11,118 bases of DNA, from positions 1-11,118 of the forward strand of contig CALKWS010000340.1 in NCBI GenBank assembly GCA_938004115.1, in the 5' to 3' direction. The position numbers were made by a program, and so were the translations under genes. The DNA is from an uncultured Ruaniaceae bacterium. GTDB lineage: Bacteria > Actinomycetota > Actinomycetes > Actinomycetales > Beutenbergiaceae. Shown here piece after piece: positions 6,844-11,118 of this stretch. Each line of letters opens with the position of its first letter. The first letter of the stretch is position 1. The notes under the pieces were generated by a model, which made no database searches, had not been told where the DNA came from, and saw only the letters and a program-made list of their open reading frames with translations.

Positions 6844-7836
6844 TCACATGTGTGGATCGTTCGTGTTGGCCCTGCCCTTGAGAGCGAGGGGACAGCGCTC
6901 GAGTCCCTGTTCGGCGTGGGACCCGATCATCCGCTGGCCTGGTTTGCCGTGGTAGGTCCGACCGTCAGAGACGTTGAAATCAACCCGGTTCTCCGTTCCG
7001 CACACTTCCCTATCGTTGAAGAGCCAGAAGGAGGCCATGGCCCGGTGCGGCCATCGGCCCGGTTCCCCACGCTCCTCGTCCAACATGTGGTCACCCGACC
7101 GGCTGAAGGTGTTGTACTCGAAAACGTTACGGTGGGTGTCATTACGCAGTCTCACCGGGTCGCCGGTGATCCTGGTGAATTCACTTCCCGTGACAACGTT
7201 GTCGCTGCTGCCATTAGCCGCGTAGACACCGTGCATACAGCCGGGGCAGTCAACATTCTCCAGGTCGCGGAAGACGACGTCACTGATGTGATTGTGCGAA
7301 GACCCGAGAAGGTGCAACGCGGCGTATCCCGGGCCGTCGGGAACGTGTTTGTTACCGATCTGGTGAAAGACCACGTCATGAATAACGTTGCCGTCGGTGT
7401 CCATCCGGATACCCCCGGTGCGGTAGTTGCGCACCTCCATCCCTTCGACATCGAGCCTGGGGCCACCCGCTGTATTCATCCAGTAGTGCGAGTTCCCACT
7501 TGCCCGGCTGCCGTCAAAGACTGGCCGCTCACCGTCGTTGAGTGGTCTGAGGGTTAACTCGTCCTGAGGAACACGCCACTGCACCACAGCGGTCTCGTAG
7601 TACACACCCGCATCGACCCAAATGGTCGCTCGCTCGGTGTCGCTCTCCCCCAGGACCGACACCGCACCCGCCAAGGAGCGCAGTGGCTGCTCGGCAGAGC
7701 CGTCGCCCTCATCGCTGCCTGACGGGCTCAGATATACCTGCGTCTCGGTTTCTTCGGTTGCCAGCGAAGTTGGCGCGAGCCCGACTATCGCAAGGCTCGC
7801 AATCGCGGTGCCAGCCAGAAATCTTCGGATCGACAT
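6844..7836 (-). CDS. Secreted right-handed parallel beta-helix protein (pectate-lyase-like fold), function unknown
   Basis: The protein is exported (330 aa). Residues 1-26 form a Sec signal peptide, with cleavage likely after SLA. The mature start VYLSPSGSDEGDGSAEQPLRSLAGAV (34-59, in two parts) is the opening typical of pectate-lyase-like beta-helix proteins. Repeating short coils with Asn and Gly turns follow (for example GGIRMDTDGNVIHDVVFHQI, HNHISDVVFRDLENV, SSDNVVTGSEFTRI and HRNVFEYNTFSRSG), as expected for a beta-solenoid. Four cysteines (197, 200, 279, 315) may make disulphides outside the cell. The fold is shared by polysaccharide lyases, some glycosidases and non-enzymatic binders, and I cannot assign a catalytic set, so no reaction is given. 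The ribosome site GGGAGG lies 4 nt before the ATG. Its G+C content is lower than that of most neighbours: hand counts of three 60-base lines gave 31, 33 and 36, against 39 and 45 in two lines elsewhere. A later acquisition is possible. Confidence 0.85.
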   Translation of the reverse strand: MSIRRFLAGTAIASLAIVGLAPTSLATEETETQVYLSPSGSDEGDGSAEQPLRSLAGAVSVLGESDTERATIWVDAGVYYETAVVQWRVPQDELTLRPLNDGERPVFDGSRASGNSHYWMNTAGGPRLDVEGMEVRNYRTGGIRMDTDGNVIHDVVFHQIGNKHVPDGPGYAALHLLGSSHNHISDVVFRDLENVDCPGCMHGVYAANGSSDNVVTGSEFTRITGDPVRLRNDTHRNVFEYNTFSRSGDHMLDEERGEPGRWPHRAMASFWLFNDREVCGTENRVDFNVSDGRTYHGKPGQRMIGSHAEQGLERCPLALKGRANTNDPHM

Positions 7837-7892
7837 GGTGCCTCCCTAACATCATCGGAACGATCGGCCCGCCCCGTTGAGGTCGGGCACTT

Positions 7893-7919
7893 GTAGTAAC
7901 TACGGAATCGGGAATCCCG
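7893..7919. repeat. Two short palindromes upstream of the beta-helix gene
   Basis: GTAGTAACTAC (7893-7903, arms GTAGT/ACTAC around one base) and CGGGAATCCCG (7909-7919, arms CGGGA/TCCCG around one base) lie 57 to 83 bp before the beta-helix start codon. I see no convincing -35/-10 pair in the 212-bp gap 7837-8048, so the promoter of the beta-helix gene is not placed. The palindromes could be operators of a regulator other than the LacI-family protein, since neither fits its presumed motif. Confidence 0.35.
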
Positions 7920-8002
7920 CGCACCGGGCGCGCATAGCAGGAGCGGACCATGGCCCTGCTAAACACGCGCCACCGATTCACGATCCCGCTCCCAAGGTCC
8001 GA

Positions 8003-8040
8003 GGGAGGTGGCACGGCCTCACCGGGCCGCACCACCTCCC
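8003..8040 (-). terminator. Strong hairpin terminator of the propeller gene
   Basis: GGGAGGTGG (8003-8011) pairs perfectly with CCACCTCCC (8032-8040). After a 2-by-2 internal mismatch, CGGCC (8014-8018) pairs with GGCCG (8025-8029) around a 6-nt loop. The stem begins 8 nt below the stop codon at 8049. No U tract follows on the minus strand, as is common for high-G+C actinobacterial terminators. It suggests the propeller and beta-helix genes are mostly separate transcripts. Confidence 0.7.
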
Positions 8041-8048
8041 CTGGATTC

Positions 8049-10406
8049 TCAGCGCAGTTGGTCCAGCACTGCCCGGGTCTGGGTGAGGAGATCTTCTTTC
8101 GCCGCCTCACTCAGCGTGTCGGGCACCTTGGGATTCTCCAGATGCTGAATCACGCGCTCGAGTGCGGCGATCCCAGCCGGTAGCCGTTCGGCACCCAGGT
8201 GATCTGCCGCCTGGCCCAAGGCGTTGGTGACCTGCTGAGCGATGGGCCCGGCCATGTCGCCGCTGTCGATGTAACCCTGGGCCGCGGCACGCAGCGCACG
8301 GACCTGCTCCGCCGGCGAATCCTCACCGTCGGACGAGTCCACGGAGATCGAGTAGAGGTTCGTCTCATCGATCACATAGATCGTCCCGTCCGCAGCGATG
8401 TCCATCCGCTTGTACCCGCGGTCCTCGAGCAGGATCTGCGACTCGCCCGTCTGCGGGTCGAACGCGAACACATCGGTCCCGGCGATGCCGTACAGCAGGC
8501 CGTTGTGCGGGTGTGCTTGGACCGTGCTCGCCACTCCCCACGGCGAGGAAGCCGGAGCGGTTCCCAAGTCGTACACGCCTACCACCTCGCCGGCTTGCGT
8601 GTCGTACTCGAAGAGGTCCGAACTGTTGGTCACACCCCAGATGCTCGAGCCCAGCGAGGTCACGCCCGCGACCACGTCGTTACCCTCGACGGGCACGACC
8701 GCGTTGACGACTTCTTCGGACTCGGGGTCGAACACCACGAGGTGGGCGTCCAGCGGACTGTCCTGACTGGACAGCCCTCCACGGATGGACGTGCCGGAAT
8801 AGACCAGGCCGTCCTGCCCGAAGGTCACCGAGACGTGGCTCTGGTGTTCCACCAGGTCACGGAAGGTTTCGCGGTAGTCGGCCATGTCCGTCAGCGTCAA
8901 AGCACCGCCGCGCACCCCGTAATCGGAGACCGTGGCCATCGCGACCAGGTCGCCGTCGGTGGCCTGCCCGAGCAGTCGATCCTGCTGGTAGCCATCGATC
9001 AGCCGGAACCTTTGCGACGGATTCGTCCCCCAGTCCCATTCCTGAGCGGGGTCGCCCATGTGCACCACAGCGTTGCCGTAACTTCCGATGATGAGTTGAT
9101 CACCGAAGGTGAGGAAACTGCTCACCTGCAACGGGCCGTTGAGTTGGTCCTCGAATTCCTGCTCCTCGGGGTTGAATCGCCCCAGCGCGCCTGGACCGAG
9201 GTAGGTCCCGACGTAGACTCGCTCATCGGCCGCCACGTGGATCGAGTGCGCCGTGAGCGGAGCGCCGAAGATCTGGCTCTCAACGAACGCGTGGTCACCA
9301 CTGTCGGGGTCGAAGGTCCAGAAGGAACCATCATTGTTGGTCCCGATCAGGCGGTATTCCGGGCTCTCCTCGGTCCCCGTGGCGAGCAGGTCCAGCACAC
9401 GGTGCGAGCCGGTACCGGCCAGATCGGTGTCTATCCAACCCGTGGCTTCCACCGAGCAGTCAGTGGAGTCGAAGGACCAGATTTCACCCTGGGACTTGAA
9501 GAACATCCGGCCGTCCCGCGTCTCGCTGGCAAATGGAACGTTCAGGCTGACGTTTCTGGGAATGGCACCATCACAGGCCCAGCCCTGTTCCGTGGTGTCC
9601 CAGAACAACACGTTCGAGCCACCCGCTATACCAGGGGAGAATGCCATCGCGACCATGTCGCCCACGGACCGGAACTTGTAGAACCGGGTGATGCGCTCAT
9701 AGCCGGCCGGGAGATCCAACGTGGTCATCTCACCGGTTTCGGTGTCGACGGCAACCGCGGTGCCAACTTCCATCCCGGTGCCCACGTAGGCCACCCCGTC
9801 ATGGACAGCCAAGCCCTCGGCGTAGTTGTCGACGTCTGCCACCGACCCGTAGTCGCGGAACTCGGCGGATTCCGGATCGTAGGAGAACAACTTGGCGTTC
9901 GGATAGGTCACGCCGTACAGGATTCCGTCCTCATCCGTCTCGAGAGTCCGGATGAGCCTTTCACCGACCGGGTTCCGCTCGATCCGGGTCAGCTCGAAGG
10001 AGGCGGAGTCCCAGTGATAGAGATCCGCGCCGCTGCCGTCACGGACGTTGAAGTACGTGCTGCCATCGTCCAGCACATGGATCTCCGCACCGATGGTCTT
10101 CGGGTCCAAAGCGTGGGCGGAAATCACCTCGCCAGTGGCAATGTCCACGACGTTGAAACTCACCGGGTTGCCATCGGAGTGCATGTAGACCACGTCCCGG
10201 CCATCGGGAAGCGTTCCGGCAGCGGCGACCCGGACGTTCACCTCGGTGGCCGCCACCCCGTGGTCGCTCACGTCGAACGGCGCGTGCCAATCCGAGCCGT
10301 CCGACGGTTGCGCCATCGCGCCGGTGACGCCAAGGGCCATCGACACGACCAACGCTAGCCCGGACGCACCGGCGATGCGCCCGGTAGGTACAGGTCTGTA
10401 CACCAT
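8049..10406 (-). CDS. Large secreted tandem beta-propeller protein with C-terminal helical tail, function unknown
   Basis: The product (785 aa) is exported. Residues 1-32 form a Sec signal peptide ending AMA before Gln33. I count 14 repeats of about 45-50 residues, most ending in an aromatic-Asp type strand (HWD 131, SYD 175, FWD 268, SFD 311, TFD 364, RFN 410, VFD 558, EYD 600, AFD 648), often followed by a TGE-like turn. This best fits two consecutive seven-bladed propellers spanning about 60-690. Cys278 and Cys317 could form a disulphide. Residues 698-785 are a separate amphipathic helical module (EQVRALRAAAQGYIDSGDMAG onward) resembling FIVAR/FIMAH-type tails on secreted actinobacterial enzymes; this resemblance is from memory. 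Propellers occur in polysaccharide lyases, glycosidases and binders; no active site can be assigned. An in-frame stop about 48 nt upstream fixes the ATG at 10406; GGGAG lies 10 nt before it. Expression is probably LacI-controlled together with the transporter. Confidence 0.85.
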   Translation of the reverse strand: MVYRPVPTGRIAGASGLALVVSMALGVTGAMAQPSDGSDWHAPFDVSDHGVAATEVNVRVAAAGTLPDGRDVVYMHSDGNPVSFNVVDIATGEVISAHALDPKTIGAEIHVLDDGSTYFNVRDGSGADLYHWDSASFELTRIERNPVGERLIRTLETDEDGILYGVTYPNAKLFSYDPESAEFRDYGSVADVDNYAEGLAVHDGVAYVGTGMEVGTAVAVDTETGEMTTLDLPAGYERITRFYKFRSVGDMVAMAFSPGIAGGSNVLFWDTTEQGWACDGAIPRNVSLNVPFASETRDGRMFFKSQGEIWSFDSTDCSVEATGWIDTDLAGTGSHRVLDLLATGTEESPEYRLIGTNNDGSFWTFDPDSGDHAFVESQIFGAPLTAHSIHVAADERVYVGTYLGPGALGRFNPEEQEFEDQLNGPLQVSSFLTFGDQLIIGSYGNAVVHMGDPAQEWDWGTNPSQRFRLIDGYQQDRLLGQATDGDLVAMATVSDYGVRGGALTLTDMADYRETFRDLVEHQSHVSVTFGQDGLVYSGTSIRGGLSSQDSPLDAHLVVFDPESEEVVNAVVPVEGNDVVAGVTSLGSSIWGVTNSSDLFEYDTQAGEVVGVYDLGTAPASSPWGVASTVQAHPHNGLLYGIAGTDVFAFDPQTGESQILLEDRGYKRMDIAADGTIYVIDETNLYSISVDSSDGEDSPAEQVRALRAAAQGYIDSGDMAGPIAQQVTNALGQAADHLGAERLPAGIAALERVIQHLENPKVPDTLSEAAKEDLLTQTRAVLDQLR

Positions 10407-10637
10407 GATGAGGAATCTCCCTCGATTCGAAGAAACAGGAATCCGCCGGACACGTCATCGACGGGTAAGCGCACGCGGCGGGCCGCTCGAGTGCCATCGC
10501 ACCAAGCTCCCGACGCATCGCTTGAGAACCTTTCGGCCGAGAACGACTCGGATGAGCCGTCACTCCTTCGGTGCGACGCCAGCAATGGCAGGGATCACCC
10601 ACCCATCCTCAAGAACGACGCAGTTCTGCAACCGGTT
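10407..10637 (-). other. Long untranslated leader of the propeller gene
   Basis: If transcription starts near 10637 as the promoter predicts, about 230 nt precede the ATG at 10406. The open frame of the propeller gene is closed by a TGA about 48 nt upstream of its start, so the leader is not missed N-terminal coding sequence. Other short open frames here overlap the propeller gene in another frame and show no good ribosome site. I recognise no riboswitch class in it. Its role, if any, is unknown. Confidence 0.5.
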
Positions 10638-10640
10638 GTA
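10627..10640. promoter_or_regulatory. LacI-type operator O3 at the propeller gene promoter
   Basis: TGCAACCGGTTGTA is a near-perfect palindrome with a central CG and fits TGnAAnCGnTTnnA; its left arm is identical to that of O1. It begins 3 nt below the predicted -10 box, the same distance as O1 in the transporter promoter, and covers the predicted transcription start. It links the propeller gene to the same regulator, probably the one encoded at 5694-6728. Confidence 0.8.
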
Positions 10641-10643
10641 ACG

Positions 10644-10672
10644 AACCTAGAAGTGATCCCGCCCACTGTCAA
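10644..10672 (-). promoter_or_regulatory. Promoter of the propeller gene
   Basis: On the minus strand a consensus -35 TTGACA (10672-10667) and a -10 TAGGTT (10649-10644) are separated by 17 nt, the ideal spacing. This looks like a strong vegetative promoter. The operator immediately below it would make it repressible. It faces away from the plus-strand promoter at 10794. Confidence 0.75.
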
Positions 10673-10793
10673 GGCGGGCGCTGCCCGCATCAGGATCCAT
10701 GGTAGAAATCGCTATCTCCTAGACGGCCCGAAGCAAGACGCCAAGTCCGCACGCGGCCACCCCGCCAGTCGGCCACCATTGGCATGTCGCGCC

Positions 10794-10823
10794 TTGACGG
10801 CGTCACCGGCGACCACCTAGGCT
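10794..10823 (+). promoter_or_regulatory. Promoter of the epimerase/dehydratase gene
   Basis: TTGACG (10794-10799) and TAGGCT (10818-10823) are separated by 18 nt on the plus strand. The start site would be near 10830, about 70 nt above the ATG at 10901. It diverges from the propeller promoter, with the two -35 boxes about 120 bp apart. The sequence between them (10673-10793) shows no gene. Confidence 0.6.
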
Positions 10824-10824
10824 G

Positions 10825-10838
10825 AGAAAGCCTTTTCT
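10825..10838. promoter_or_regulatory. Possible degenerate LacI-family-type palindrome at the epimerase promoter
   Basis: AGAAAGCCTTTTCT has 5-bp arms AGAAA/TTTCT around 4 nt, the same 5-4-5 geometry and shared GnAA/TTnC bases as the three LacI-type sites. It starts 1 nt below the -10 box. The central CG is absent and the outer bases differ, so it is either a weak site, a site for a different regulator, or chance. Confidence 0.3.
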
Positions 10839-10900
10839 GGCATGCATCAACGTCGAGCGCAGCCTCTGATTCTGCGTAAACCCTGGATGAGGACCCTGAG

Positions 10901-11118
10901 ATGACCCCACACCAGCCCGGCCCTGGCGCCCCACCGAACCAACCGGCCGATGAGGCCGAACTCGAGGACCTGCTGTCCACTCCCCTACCGGGCGTGGGGG
11001 AGGCCCTGAAGGCGGTGGGTGGCGACATCCTCCTGTTGGGCGCCGGTGGCAAGATCGGGCCGACCCTGGCCATGATGGCCCGCCGCGCGCTGGACGAGGT
11101 GGGCTCGGACGCCAAGGT
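10901..11118 (+). CDS. NAD-dependent epimerase/dehydratase-like protein, N-terminal 72 codons only
   Basis: The reading frame from the ATG at 10901 runs to the window end without a stop. After a Pro/Gln-rich, acidic start (MTPHQPGPGAPPNQPADEAE), the segment DILLLGAGGKIGPTLAMMARRAL (about residues 43-65) is a Rossmann-fold dinucleotide-binding strand-loop-helix with a GxGGxxG glycine pattern. This form (LGAGGKxGPTLAxMARRA) is familiar from extended SDR-type NAD-dependent epimerase/dehydratase proteins, often encoded near sugar-catabolic genes. GAGGA lies 7 nt upstream of the ATG, a good ribosome site, and a promoter is visible at 10794. It is divergent from the propeller gene and probably the first gene of a catabolic unit continuing to the right. 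Substrate and exact reaction cannot be read from this fragment. Confidence 0.85.
   Translation, partial: MTPHQPGPGAPPNQPADEAELEDLLSTPLPGVGEALKAVGGDILLLGAGGKIGPTLAMMARRALDEVGSDAK

Noticed and set aside
8199..10358. A 719-codon open frame on the plus strand
   Set aside because: It lies antisense to the propeller gene, its translation is rich in His, Arg, Gly and Val without domain motifs, and such long antisense frames are expected where third positions are G/C-rich.
10355..10585. A 76-codon frame in the leader of the propeller gene, considered as a leader peptide
   Set aside because: It overlaps the propeller start in another frame, lacks a clear ribosome site and its composition looks non-coding.
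1..11118. CRISPR arrays, insertion sequences, tRNA or rRNA genes, phage or defence systems
   Set aside because: I saw no regularly spaced repeats, transposase or integrase motifs, cloverleaf-like segments or known defence domains. All intergenic gaps are short and accounted for.

Overview
The window reads as a piece of a high-G+C actinobacterial chromosome. Every gene has strong third-position G/C bias, the promoters have TTGAC-type -35 and TAnnnT -10 boxes, and the transcription-terminator candidates lack U tracts. A soil or plant-associated member of the Micrococcales (Ruania/Beutenbergia-like) would fit, but that placement is inference from general character and not from a marker gene.

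Layout from left to right. Positions 1-5415, minus strand, hold a four-gene ABC importer operon transcribed right to left: a Tat-type lipoprotein substrate-binding protein of the family 5 (Opp/Dpp) class (3637-5415), two permeases (2531-3586 and 1647-2534) and a fused double-ATPase subunit (1-1672) that runs off the left edge just before its end. The last three genes overlap and are probably translationally coupled. Positions 5416-5693 hold the operon promoter, with one LacI-type operator in the -35/-10 spacer and a second over the predicted transcription start. Positions 5694-6728 (minus) encode a LacI/GalR-family regulator. Positions 6844-7836 (minus) encode a secreted right-handed parallel beta-helix protein. 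Positions 8049-10406 (minus) encode a secreted protein in which I count 14 propeller blades (two likely seven-bladed propellers) followed by a helical tail. The divergent region 10407-10900 carries a strong minus-strand promoter with a third LacI-type operator and a plus-strand promoter. The plus-strand promoter drives the first 72 codons of a Rossmann-fold NAD-dependent epimerase/dehydratase-like protein (10901 onward, cut by the window end).

Taken together this looks like a small polymer- or glycoside-utilisation locus. Two secreted proteins with folds common among polysaccharide lyases and carbohydrate binders could release or bind oligosaccharides, the ABC importer could take them up, and a dehydrogenase/epimerase gene could start the catabolic part beyond the right edge. 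The best evidence that the parts belong together is in the DNA: operators of the same TGCAA-nCGn-TTGCA class sit at the same place, 3 nt below the -10 box, in front of both the transporter operon and the propeller gene. The substrate cannot be read from the sequence. Family 5 binding proteins are known for peptides as well as plant-derived oligosaccharides, so the carbohydrate reading is an inference from the secreted partners and the LacI regulator.
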